Source: CAZYFH01 sp964646815 (GTDB lineage: Bacteria; Acidobacteriota; Vicinamibacteria; Vicinamibacterales; UBA8438). From it: a DNA stretch of 64,000 nt. The notes beneath the pieces were generated by a model that saw only the letters and a list, made by a program, of their open reading frames with translations, did no database searches and had not been told where the DNA came from. Position 1 is the first letter of the stretch. Each line of letters starts with the position of its first letter. The position numbers were made by a program, and so were the translations under genes. Location: contig CAZYFH010000010.1 in assembly GCA_964646815.1 (NCBI GenBank), positions 1 to 64,000 on the forward strand, given 5' to 3'. Shown piece by piece: positions 52,950 through 61,499 of the stretch.

Positions 52950-54152
52950 TTAGTCGTCGACGACGGCGATCCCCTCGATTTCCAGGAGCGCCTCGGTCGC
53001 GAAGAGCGACTGAATGCCGAGGAGCGTCGCGGCCGGGACCCTCGCGTCTGGGAACCCATGTCGCTTACGTGCCGCATCGAGCACCTCGAAATCACCCAGG
53101 GTGTAGCGCGGCATGTAGATGACGATCTTCAGTAGGTCCTCCGGTGATGCGCCGGCCGCTTCGAGACGCCGTTTGAGGTTCGCATAGACCTGGTCGGCCT
53201 GGACCTCGAGGGTGTCGCCCGGTCGCCCCACCTGTCCTGACACCTGAACGACCTTCTGGCCTGAGCCTCTTGCGGTCACCACCTGCGTGAAACCGGTTGC
53301 CGGGTCGATGAACTCGCGCTCGACCGGCCCGCCATCGACGCCGACGACGGCGATCGCGTCGATCTCAATCTTGAACCGATCGCTCACGAGCGCCGGGATC
53401 CCGAGCAGTGTGCTCGCCGGCATGTCGCTTTGGGTCAGTGACTGGTCGCGCCCCGCGCGATACGCCGCAAGGTCGGTCGTGGGATCGAAGTCGACGACGT
53501 AGGTCGTCGCCTTCACCATGTCGGCGAATGAGGCCCCGGCGCGCTCGAGCTGCTGGCCGACACGTCCCCATACCGACGCGGTCTGGGCCGCGAGATCGTC
53601 ACCCTCGCCGACCTGTCCGGCGACATAGACAGTCTTGACCCCGTGCGCCGTCACGGCGACCGCGCCACTGAAGCCATTCGAGGGTGCGTAGCGCTCGATT
53701 TCAAGCCCGACGCCCGGCTCAGCGACCACGGCAGTGACCTCGATCTCGACGCGCAACGCGGGCGCGAACAGCTCGCGGACCCCGATCATGGTGCTGGCGG
53801 GCCAGTGTCCCTCTGGGAACGTCGCCAGTCGGGCCTCTGCGATCATGCTGTACTGATCCGGTTCGAAATCCTTAACGAAGATCCGGACCTTGACGACGTC
53901 CTCGGTGGTCGCTCCCGCCTGCCCGAGTCGGCGTACGACGCCCGCGAACGCGGACTCGACATGCGCTTTCAGATCGTCGCCCTGGCCGACCTGGCCGGAG
54001 ACGTGGATCGTCTTGACGCCGCGGTCCGTCGAGGTGACGACCTGTGTGAAACCGGTCGCGATGTCGATGTGCTCTACCTGTGCGATGGCCATGCCAGTGC
54101 AGACGTTTACCATTGCGCCGACAGTGATCGCGGCCCAGGCTCCGTGCCTCAT
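52950..54152 (-). CDS. Secreted protein of three tandem Rid (YjgF/RidA) domains
   Basis: The protein has 400 residues from ATG 54152 after AAGGGAG; signal peptide ending AIAQ. Three Rid domains follow one another (about 30-150, 155-275, 280-400). Each shows VSGQVG or VAGQVG, A-G-A-S/T-x-x-D-x-x-K, the stretch before the final strands, and I-E-I/V-E. In archetypal RidA an Arg (E. coli Arg105, within PAR) binds the substrate. Here that site reads PAST, PAST and PAAT in the three domains, so imine-deaminase activity is not expected. Rid proteins act as trimers; this chain could fold as a single-chain trimer. It is unusual for being exported. Confidence 0.88.
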   Translation of the reverse strand: MRHGAWAAITVGAMVNVCTGMAIAQVEHIDIATGFTQVVTSTDRGVKTIHVSGQVGQGDDLKAHVESAFAGVVRRLGQAGATTEDVVKVRIFVKDFEPDQYSMIAEARLATFPEGHWPASTMIGVRELFAPALRVEIEVTAVVAEPGVGLEIERYAPSNGFSGAVAVTAHGVKTVYVAGQVGEGDDLAAQTASVWGRVGQQLERAGASFADMVKATTYVVDFDPTTDLAAYRAGRDQSLTQSDMPASTLLGIPALVSDRFKIEIDAIAVVGVDGGPVEREFIDPATGFTQVVTARGSGQKVVQVSGQVGRPGDTLEVQADQVYANLKRRLEAAGASPEDLLKIVIYMPRYTLGDFEVLDAARKRHGFPDARVPAATLLGIQSLFATEALLEIEGIAVVDD

Positions 54153-54189
54153 GGGTGCTTCTCCCTTCGTCAATCGCGCACGACCACCG

Positions 54190-54948
54190 TCACGCGCACG
54201 GCCGCCGCGCGACGAACATCTCGCGCCGGCCTAACTCCGCGTCCGAGTGAACCAGTGGAACGCACCTCGCGTTGGTGAATCCGACGTTGTCCAGTAATCC
54301 GAGCCGTCGCTCTCGGGAGAACATCCCTCCGAGATGGCAGTCGTGCACGACCCGGACGGTTCCGTCACGCTCACGGAGCAGATAGGCGTAGTCCGACCGG
54401 TAGATCCCGTCGTATGGATCGGGATCCCAGTCCCACTCGAGATAGCGCAGACCGCGGGGCACCCCGGGCGCCCCGTCGGGCAAGACCTCGTCGTGGCCCC
54501 CGCAATCCGAGCTCGGTCGAAACGTCGCGATTACGTCGTCCGGCGCGAAGAGCACAGCGGCTCCCGGACGGCAGTGCACCCACGCGGTCTCCATGGCCTG
54601 CTGGAGATCGGCTTCGGTCGCCATATAGGAGACGGTGTCATGAACGAACACGGCGTCGAATGTCCGGTCGAGACGCAGCGTCCGCATGTCACCGAGGTGG
54701 TGTTCGCATTCCGGGTTGAGCGCGCGACTCACGGCGAGCATGCCCGGCGAGACATCGGTGAGCACGAGGCGGTCGAAGCGAGCCTTCATGCGGATCGCGT
54801 TGTTGCCGCCGCCGCAGCCGAGCTCGAGCAACGATATGAGAGCGCCCTCGCACGCCTCCTGAAGGAGATCGGCGTAGATTCCGGCCTCCTCGGCGTAGTC
54901 GTCCGGGGCCGAGAGCAGGGGCCACCACTCCGCGAGGTCGGTGTACAT
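54190..54948 (-). CDS. Class I SAM-dependent methyltransferase
   Basis: It is 252 residues from ATG 54948 (MYTDLAEWWPLLS); ATG 54996 is in frame and adds 16 residues. Motif I is LLELGCGGGNNA, followed by LVLTDVSPGMLAVSRALNP (motif II area) and FDAVFVHDTVSYM (motif IV). It has no signal peptide and is cytosolic. The N-terminal W-W pattern is seen in small methyltransferases of unknown substrate. It is divergent from the cyclase at 55069. Confidence 0.85.
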   Translation of the reverse strand: MYTDLAEWWPLLSAPDDYAEEAGIYADLLQEACEGALISLLELGCGGGNNAIRMKARFDRLVLTDVSPGMLAVSRALNPECEHHLGDMRTLRLDRTFDAVFVHDTVSYMATEADLQQAMETAWVHCRPGAAVLFAPDDVIATFRPSSDCGGHDEVLPDGAPGVPRGLRYLEWDWDPDPYDGIYRSDYAYLLRERDGTVRVVHDCHLGGMFSRERRLGLLDNVGFTNARCVPLVHSDAELGRREMFVARRPCA

Positions 54949-55068
54949 TAGCGACGGTACACCGGTGGTCGGGGCGGCGGCGCGGTCGGCATGCATGAGA
55001 GTCGCGTGTATTGTACAGGTCTCGCGCGAACGATTCGTGCGGCGTCGAGGGACCTGAGGGAGAGAGCC

Positions 55069-56028
55069 ATGGGTGTCAGCGCGCGCCTCGTGAGTGTGTC
55101 GTTCATCTCGGTCAGTCTTGGGATCGCCGCATCCGTGCACGCCCAATCGTGGTCGCCGCCGTCGGACGCAGAGCGGTGTCCCAGCAAGTGGGGAGCCGGA
55201 GACCAGCGCGGCGCCGCGAACCATATGGGTACGGAGACCGTGCTCCGAGCCGCAATGCTGATTCGCACCGGCACGGTGATCGAACTGGGACGCGTGCTGT
55301 CGGGATCGATGCCGCTGGCCGATCGTCACTACGACGCCTACATGAAGCCGACCCGCATGAATCCCGGGTCGAACCGGCGCGGCTCGAACGAGGAGGTGAT
55401 CGTTGCCGAAATGGGTCAGGTGGGCACCCAATTCGACGGCTTCACGCACCAGACCATCGGTGACAGCCTATACAACTGCCACGACCTGAACGAGGTGATG
55501 ACGCGAACAGGCTTCACCCAACTTGGTGTGGAGGGCGTTGGCACGCTCATGACACGGGGAGTCCTCATCGACGTAGCTGCCCTCAAGGCGGTGGCAATGC
55601 TTCCGGATCGCTACGAAATCACGGTGGCAGACTTGGAGCAGGCGCTCGAGCAGCAGCAGACCCGGCTGGAGGCGGGCGATGCCGTGCTCATCCATACGGG
55701 ATGGGGCCGACTCTGGGACGAGGCGCCTGAGCGCTTCTCCGCAAGTGGCCCTGGCATCGGCGTTGAGGCCGCTGAGTGGCTCGTTGCCCGCGACCCGATG
55801 CTGATCGGCGCTGACAACGTACCCGTGGAGGTAATGCCGAATCCCGATCCCGACGTGTCGCTCCCGGTCCATCAGATCATGCTGGTGGTCAACGGCATCC
55901 ACCTGGTGGAGCGGATGAAACTGGATGAACTCGCGGCAGCACAGGTCCATGAATTCGCGTTCGTCGTGCAACCGCTGAAGCTCCAGGGGGCGACTGGGTC
56001 GACCGTAGCTCCGGTCGCGATCTTCTAG
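55069..56028 (+). CDS. Secreted cyclase-family protein
   Basis: The protein has 319 residues, ATG after GAGGGAGAG, signal peptide ending VHAQS. The fold is the cyclase family: KWGAGDQRGAANHMG, VGTQFDGFTHQT, VLIDVAALKAV, AGDAVLIHTGWG, HQIMLVVNGIHLVE and the end GATGSTVAPVAIF. The usual GTHxDxxxH reads GTQFDGFTH here, so one metal-binding His is Gln, as in some subfamilies. It is only distantly related to the proteins at 5499 and 61895. Confidence 0.86.
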   Translation: MGVSARLVSVSFISVSLGIAASVHAQSWSPPSDAERCPSKWGAGDQRGAANHMGTETVLRAAMLIRTGTVIELGRVLSGSMPLADRHYDAYMKPTRMNPGSNRRGSNEEVIVAEMGQVGTQFDGFTHQTIGDSLYNCHDLNEVMTRTGFTQLGVEGVGTLMTRGVLIDVAALKAVAMLPDRYEITVADLEQALEQQQTRLEAGDAVLIHTGWGRLWDEAPERFSASGPGIGVEAAEWLVARDPMLIGADNVPVEVMPNPDPDVSLPVHQIMLVVNGIHLVERMKLDELAAAQVHEFAFVVQPLKLQGATGSTVAPVAIF

Positions 56029-56097
56029 CTGACCACCGTAGGTGGTGGCGGGGTCGCGCGAAAGCGGGTACCATTGCCACACATTGGAGGAGCACAG

Positions 56098-56640
56098 ATG
56101 GTGGACAAGAGACTTCTTGGTGCGGGCCTGCTGCTGACCCTGGCGGCGTCGAGTGCCGCCGGAGCACAGGAACTGAGCGAGGGCGATGTCGCGCCGGCGT
56201 TCAACCTGGCTGGTAGCGACGGTCAGACCCACCGGTTGGCGGACTACGAAGGACGGGCCGTGGTACTGGCCTGGTTCCCCAAGGCGTTCACTGGTGGTTG
56301 AACGGCCGAATGCAAGTCGCTGCGTGAGTACAGCGACCAGCTTCAGTCCTACGACATCGCCTACTTCATGGTGAGCGTGGACGATCCGGACACGAATCGC
56401 GCGTTCGCAGAATCTCTCGATGCGGACTTCCCGATCCTCAGCGACCCGTCGAAGGAGACCGCGACGGCGTACGGGGTGCTGCGGGACTTCGGTCCGCGAA
56501 TCGGCTCGGTGGCGCAGCGCTGGACCGTCTACATCGGCGGCGATGGCCGGATCCTTAAGCTCGACAAGGAAGTGAGCCCATCGACGGCCGGTGAGGACGT
56601 TGTCACGACGCTCGCCGCGCTCAACATACCAAAGCGGTAG
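56098..56640 (+). CDS. Secreted peroxiredoxin with selenocysteine UGA at the peroxidatic position
   Basis: The gene is 56098-56640 if TGA 56299-56301 is read as Sec, giving 180 residues. ATG 56098 follows TTGGAGG. Signal peptide ending AGAQ, then the AhpC/TSA fold: GDVAPAFNLAGSDGQTHRLADYEGRAVVLAWFPKAFTGG-U-TAECKSLRE. In cysteine forms the marked residue is Cys; the Cys at +4 is likely the resolving residue. The frame is unbroken on both sides (SVDDPDTNRAFAESLDADFPILSDPSKE, RWTVYIGGDGRILKLD), and a SECIS-like hairpin follows the UGA. It should reduce peroxides in the periplasm using Sec. Confidence 0.85.
56316..56337 (+). promoter_or_regulatory. Candidate bacterial SECIS hairpin
   Basis: GTCGCTG (56316-56322) pairs perfectly with CAGCGAC (56331-56337) around CGTGAGTA. 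The loop begins 21 bases after the UGA, within the 16-37 range of bacterial elements, and its second base is G. Confidence 0.75.
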
Positions 56641-56707
56641 GACCGAGCGGCAAACTGTGCGGCCGTGAGCCCGAAGCCGTGAACGCTCGGGCCGTCAGAG
56701 TGCGAAC

Positions 56708-57586
56708 TCAGTCGTAGTACGCCGGCGCCATGCTAAGTCCCTCGAAGAGCGCCAGGTCGTGTTCGATCCAGAACGTCGCGCCTCTGTCTGTTACGAACGA
56801 TTCGATGCGCTCCATCGACGCGAGGGTCATGTCGGCGTCCACGTTGAAGACGGGCACGCGTCGCTCCTCGCGGCTGATGCGAAAGTGGTAGAGGTCGCCG
56901 GATAGTACCAGGGGACCCGTGTCCGCGAGGTCGAGAAACAGGACCTGGTGCCCTGGCGTGTGCCCTGGAGCCGAAAGGATTTGCACGCGGCCGTCTCCGA
57001 ACACGTCGTGGTCGCCGGTTAGGAGGATGCGGTCGGCGTCACGGAGGTTGTCATAGAGCTCCGGCTGTGCCGCCGGTGTGGTGACCGGATCAGCGAACAT
57101 CGCCTCGTATTCTGGCTCCTGCACGAGCCACGTCGCACCGGTGACTTCGTTGGCGATCCCGACGTGGTCGAAATGCATGTGTGAAAATGCGACGTAATCG
57201 AGCGATCCAAGATCAAAGCCAAGATCGAGATCGGCCAACTGATCGGCAAGCGTGCGGTCCATTCGCGCATTGTCCTGCCACCCAGCAGCCTCGGCGGTCG
57301 ATGACGGCAGTCCGCCATCCCACAGCATCCGGCCGTTAGGATGCTCGACGACGTAGCAGGGGGCGATTAACTCACGGACGTCGGTTTCGTCGTCCTCGAT
57401 GCTGAAGCCAGCAACGCTCTCGAATCTGAGACGTCCGCAATCGAAAAGATAGAGCTTGAGCGAGGAGTCCGCCGCGAGCTCGGGATCCGGGGGCGGCGCC
57501 AGGTCGGCCGAGGAATCCATGGTCCCGCCACCGCAACCGGTGAGCGAGAAGAGGGCGACGACGAGGCATTGGAACGGTTTCTTCAT
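56708..57586 (-). CDS. MBL-fold lactonase-like lipoprotein
   Basis: The protein has 292 residues from ATG 57586. Lipobox SLTGCGG. The zinc motif SHMHFDHVG is complete (HxHxDH), followed by APGHTPGHQVLFL and VLSGDLYHF. The layout is that of N-acyl-homoserine lactonases (AiiA/AttM-like) and related lactonases. With the acylase at 34768 it gives a second candidate for cleaving AHL-like signals, though related enzymes have other substrates. An in-frame GTG at 57601 is a less likely start. Confidence 0.85.
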   Translation of the reverse strand: MKKPFQCLVVALFSLTGCGGGTMDSSADLAPPPDPELAADSSLKLYLFDCGRLRFESVAGFSIEDDETDVRELIAPCYVVEHPNGRMLWDGGLPSSTAEAAGWQDNARMDRTLADQLADLDLGFDLGSLDYVAFSHMHFDHVGIANEVTGATWLVQEPEYEAMFADPVTTPAAQPELYDNLRDADRILLTGDHDVFGDGRVQILSAPGHTPGHQVLFLDLADTGPLVLSGDLYHFRISREERRVPVFNVDADMTLASMERIESFVTDRGATFWIEHDLALFEGLSMAPAYYD

Positions 57587-57907
57587 TGATCTGCAGGCCA
57601 CCTTTCATCCGAATGGTACCCGAAACAGCGCACCCCCCGCGGTCCCTCCGCGCACCCGATCGCCAGCGGCGCGCAGATGTTCACAGCGCGGTCAGGTCAT
57701 ATGAAACAGCTCTGCGAAGCACGTCCTTGGGTGTGAACGGCCACTGGCAGCCCTAACAACATGGCGACGAGCCACGCGAAAGCCGGCACTTGGCGTGCGG
57801 GAGCACCCCCTAGAAGGGAGTTCATCGCCGGACCAGCCTCAGAGCCGGCCACCACGGCGACCGGCCCGGAGGAACAGACACGCCCTCAAAGATGACCGGC
57901 CACGCCG
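57587..57907. other. Intergenic region, nothing recognised
   Basis: About 320 bases between the lactonase-like gene and the SDR gene, both on the minus strand. No open frame of useful length with a start and SD, no hairpin with T-run and no repeat copy was found. Confidence 0.5.
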
Positions 57908-58756
57908 TCATGGGTAGGCATGGTCAACCAGTTCCTCGCTGAGATCCCAGAGCCGTCGAGCAATCGTCGGGTCGCACGCGTGTGCAGCGGGCGACCGTTC
58001 GCGGCTGCTGTCGTAGTACCGTCCGGACAGACCTTCGACGTCGGGTGAGGACGCGAGGTAGATAGAGGTCTCTGCCCCTTTCTCGGGCGATTGCATGAAC
58101 AGACCGGCGAGGCCCATGGCAAGGCCAAGGCCGACGCCCAGCTCGCGAGCCAGGTTGGTGCGGATCACGCCGGGATGCAGGCTGTTGGCGGTGATCCCGC
58201 TGCGGTCGAGCCGGCGTGCGAGCTCCTGTGTCCACAGAATGTTCGCGGTTTTCGACCGGCTATAGACACGCATCGTGCCGTAATCGCGCTCGCTCTGCAG
58301 ATCATCAAGATCGAGAGGCCCGGCGCGGTGGGCCTCGGAGGCCACGGTGACGATGCGAGCACGATCGGCCGCGCGCAGTACCGGGAGCAGAAGTCCGGTG
58401 AGAAGGAAATAGCCGAGGTGATTCACGGCGAAGGTGGCCTCGTACCCATCGGCAGTGAGCGTTCGACGTCGCGCGAGCGTGCCGGCGTTGTTCACCAGGA
58501 CATCCAGCCGGTCGACACGAGTTTGCACGTCGTCAGCCAGCGCTCGGATCCCGGCAAGCGACGAGAAATCAGCCTCGATCATCTGGGCGCGCCCATCGCC
58601 GGCGGCGTGGACGGCCGCTACTGCCTCGGCGCAGCGCGCGGGCGTCCGGCCGACGATGAGCAACTGGGCGCCCTGCTTAGCCAGACCCACCGCGGTGGCG
58701 CGGCCAATGCCTGAGCTCGCGCCTGTGACGAGCACGATCTTTCCGTCCATATTCAT
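57908..58756 (-). CDS. Short-chain dehydrogenase/reductase (retinol-dehydrogenase-like)
   Basis: The protein has 282 residues; the start is ATG 58756 or 58750. The Rossmann glycine motif is VLVTGASSGIGRATA, the acid after strand 4 is in LDVLVNNAG, and the active site is the Ser in VASEAHRAG with YSRSKTANILW (YxxxK). The sequence NSLHPGVIRTNL and the size fit WWOX/retinol-dehydrogenase-like SDRs. NADP(H) use is likely because Arg follows the second strand (VGRTPAR). Substrate unknown. Confidence 0.93.
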   Translation of the reverse strand: MNMDGKIVLVTGASSGIGRATAVGLAKQGAQLLIVGRTPARCAEAVAAVHAAGDGRAQMIEADFSSLAGIRALADDVQTRVDRLDVLVNNAGTLARRRTLTADGYEATFAVNHLGYFLLTGLLLPVLRAADRARIVTVASEAHRAGPLDLDDLQSERDYGTMRVYSRSKTANILWTQELARRLDRSGITANSLHPGVIRTNLARELGVGLGLAMGLAGLFMQSPEKGAETSIYLASSPDVEGLSGRYYDSSRERSPAAHACDPTIARRLWDLSEELVDHAYP

Positions 58757-59214
58757 TCACCCGCCGTCAGATTGGTCCGGAGCCCTGAGTGTCCGATTCG
58801 TCGCGCTCGGCGCGCGCAAGCATGACATGCATGGCGGCGGGAATTTTGTTGACCGTGACGTGTGGCGCCGCAAAGCTGAACTGGTGCGATGCGTCGGCGA
58901 CTTACGCCGACCTGTCAAGATCGAGCATGACTTGGTCGTGCCTGTCGCTTCAGGGGATGTCCCGGCGAGCCGTGTCACCGCGTCCCTGCCAGCACGCATC
59001 AGCACCACGTGGTGAGAGAACGGATCGGAGAGCGTCGCGTCACGCATCGCGGAATCGTACGCAGCGGAAGGGGAGTCGCGTGTATTCTAGCCGGAGGTCG
59101 GACGGCACGTAATCGGTGGGCGTCCGGCGGTGCGACCTTGATTTCCGCGGCGCGATGGCGGGCGATGGAGGCGGGCGCTCGGGATGTCGAGGCCGCTCGT
59201 AGAGAGGTGTAGAT
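58757..59214. other. Gap with no confident gene, possibly decayed
   Basis: About 460 bases between the SDR and the ACHEGN copy F. On the minus strand, fragments such as MRDATLSDPFSHHVV and HQFSFAAPHVTVNKIP lie in different frames separated by stops. They could be scraps of an old gene, but no family is recognised. Confidence 0.4.
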
Positions 59215-60123
59215 GTGAGGCAGGTGGCGTGTGTGGTCGGGGCGCTCTTGCTGATTTCGGCGGCGTCCGGTGCGCAGACTCGCGGTGTCCCCGATACGCC
59301 GTCGGTGCCGAATTTGAGCGGGTATTGGGCGTACCGTACCACCACCCCGCTCCAGCGCCCCGAGGCTTTTGCCGGCAAGCCGGTGCTGACACCAGAGGAA
59401 GAAGCCGCATATCTCGAACGACGCCACGCTTCCATCGGTCGTGAGCGCGATCTACAGCTTAACGCCGATTGGTGGGAACCCGGCGGGCTAACGAACGGTC
59501 GGACGTCGCTGATCGTGGATCCGCCGGACGGTCGTATTCCTCCGTTGACCACGGCAGCCCAGGGGCGGGTACGCAGGTTGGCCGTCCCGCTTCGAGAGCG
59601 TATCGCGGATGGCCCCGAGGATCGCGAGCGCTACGAGCGCTGCATCATGGGACGTACCATCCCGATGATGGCGGCGGCCCCGGCCCGGCTCGCGCAAATC
59701 TTCCAGACTCCGGACCACGTCGCCATCCTCCATGAGCAGAAATCAGAGCTTCGCATCATCCTGCTCGGCGGCAGGCCCGCCCCGGCCGAGATGGTTCGGC
59801 AGTGGCAGGGGCATTCGCGTGGCCACTGGGACGGCGAAACCCTAGTCGTCGAAATCACCGGCTTCAACGGCCGGTGGACACTCCAGGGCGCCGGCCCGGA
59901 TGTGCGGTTCGTTGAGCGCTTTTCCGTGGACGATGGTGACACGCTGCGTTACGAGGTCACGGTCGATGACCCGGCATCGTTTGCCGGACCTTGGACTGTG
60001 CAGTTCCCGCTCACGCGAGCCGTGGGGCCGGTCTACGAGAACGCGTGCCACGAGGGCAATCGCAGCATGCCGCTCATTCTCAGAGGGGCCCGCGCGGCGG
60101 ACGCGGCTACGACGTCACGCTGA
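59215..60123 (+). CDS. Secreted ACHEGN-family protein, copy F (short form)
   Basis: The protein has 302 residues from GTG 59215 (an ATG two bases before reads straight into TGA). Signal peptide ending GAQ. Blocks: LSGYWAYRTTTPLQRPEAFAGK, SLIVDPPDGRIPPLT, YERCIMGRTIPM, FQTPDHVAILHEQ, SRGHWDGETLVVE and YENACHEGNRSMPLIL. The C-terminal YENACHEGN replaces FEYACHEGNY. It is the most divergent and shortest copy. It is followed 60 bases later by the epoxide hydrolase on the same strand. Confidence 0.82.
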   Translation: MRQVACVVGALLLISAASGAQTRGVPDTPSVPNLSGYWAYRTTTPLQRPEAFAGKPVLTPEEEAAYLERRHASIGRERDLQLNADWWEPGGLTNGRTSLIVDPPDGRIPPLTTAAQGRVRRLAVPLRERIADGPEDRERYERCIMGRTIPMMAAAPARLAQIFQTPDHVAILHEQKSELRIILLGGRPAPAEMVRQWQGHSRGHWDGETLVVEITGFNGRWTLQGAGPDVRFVERFSVDDGDTLRYEVTVDDPASFAGPWTVQFPLTRAVGPVYENACHEGNRSMPLILRGARAADAATTSR

Positions 60124-60182
60124 CTTTCGCGTGGGTAGAGTACTCAAACCGGATCAGCAACCGCGACAAGGGGAGTGAATTG

Positions 60183-61469
60183 ATGGGTGCACGAGACGAC
60201 AAGATCGATCGGCGGGCCTTGCTCAAGCTGCTCGGGACCGCTGGCGCGTCAGCCTCCGTACTGTCGGGCGCCGGCGGACGGCGGTTCGATGGGTCGGCGA
60301 CAGTCTCGGCCGCAGCCGCTGCGCAGACCGACATCGAACCTTTCGAGATTCGGGTCAGTGACGCCGAGCTCGACGATCTGCACCGCCGGCTGAGTAACGT
60401 GCGCTGGCCCCCGGACCCGCCCGGAGATCCCTGGGCGCTAGGCACGGACCGAGCATACCTGGAAGAGCTTATCGCTTACTGGCGGGACGACTACGACTGG
60501 CGCGTGCACGAGGCGGCACTCAATACCTTCGACCATTACACGACGACCATCGAGGGGCAGCGCATCCATTTCGTTCACCAGCGGGGTGGCGGGTCGACGC
60601 TGCCGCTCCTGATGAGTCACGGATGGCCCGGCACCATCTGGGAGATGCTGCCGTCGGTCCGCAGACTGAGTGATCCCGCCGCGCACGGCGGCGCAGCGTC
60701 TGATGCATTCGACGTCGTCGTACCGTCGATCCCGGGCTTTGGCTTTTCCGGTGAGCCGGCGGAGGGGACGGATATCGCCCGGACCGCCGAGCTCTGGGTG
60801 GCCCTGATGGAGAAGCTGGGATACGAGCGCTTTGGCGCCTATGGCAGCGACTGGGGAGCCGGCATCACGCGCGCGCTGGGTGCCAGGTTCGCGGACCGGG
60901 TCGTTGGTGTCCACACGCCGGGAGCGCCCCGTCGCGCGCAGCGTGAGCCTCAGACCGATGCCGAGAGGGATTACCTTGCAAGCACGGAGCTGTGGTCCGT
61001 CGAGGAGACGGGCTACCAGCGCATCCAGGGTACGAAACCGCAGACGCTGGCCTACGGACTGACGGATTCGCCAGCCGGAGTTGCCGCGTGGATTACCGAG
61101 AAGCTTCGCTCCTGGAGCGACTGTGGCGGGGACGTGGAAACGCGGTTCAGTAAGGACCAGATCCTGACGCTGGTGTCGATCTACTGGCACACGCGGACCA
61201 TCGGCACCAGCGTGCGCTACTACCACGCGAACGGACTCGGGAGTTCGCGGCCGAGGCGATCGGCGGGGCCGGTGACCGTGCCGCAGGGCTACGCCGATTT
61301 CCCGGGGATTTTCTCGCGCTCCCGGCCACCTCGGTCGTTCATCGAGGAACCGCCCTCAAACGTCCACTGGACGCGGTTTGAAACCGGAGGCCATTTCCCG
61401 GCGATTGAGGAGCCGGAGTTGCTGGCGGGCGATCTGCGGACGTTCTTCCGTCCGCTCCGGTCGGCGTAG
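60183..61469 (+). CDS. Exported EHN-type epoxide hydrolase
   Basis: It is 428 residues from ATG 60183 after AAGGGGAG. A Tat-like signal (DRRALLKLLG) precedes the EHN domain (IEPFEIRVSDAELDDLHRRLSNVRWP, about 50-160). The hydrolase core has SHGWPGTIWE, the Asp nucleophile in GAYGSDWGAGI, and a late His in GGHFPAIEEPE. This is the epoxide hydrolase 1/juvenile-hormone type. It is the third alpha/beta epoxide hydrolase of the window and belongs to a different subgroup from those at 17319 and 25339. Confidence 0.91.
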   Translation: MGARDDKIDRRALLKLLGTAGASASVLSGAGGRRFDGSATVSAAAAAQTDIEPFEIRVSDAELDDLHRRLSNVRWPPDPPGDPWALGTDRAYLEELIAYWRDDYDWRVHEAALNTFDHYTTTIEGQRIHFVHQRGGGSTLPLLMSHGWPGTIWEMLPSVRRLSDPAAHGGAASDAFDVVVPSIPGFGFSGEPAEGTDIARTAELWVALMEKLGYERFGAYGSDWGAGITRALGARFADRVVGVHTPGAPRRAQREPQTDAERDYLASTELWSVEETGYQRIQGTKPQTLAYGLTDSPAGVAAWITEKLRSWSDCGGDVETRFSKDQILTLVSIYWHTRTIGTSVRYYHANGLGSSRPRRSAGPVTVPQGYADFPGIFSRSRPPRSFIEEPPSNVHWTRFETGGHFPAIEEPELLAGDLRTFFRPLRSA

Positions 61470-61499
61470 GGCGCGGATCGGCTAGCCGGTGATTGACCA

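Noticed and set aside
58789..59112. 107-codon plus-strand frame
   Set aside because: It has no SD and no domain, and its composition is Ser/Arg-rich like a shadow frame.
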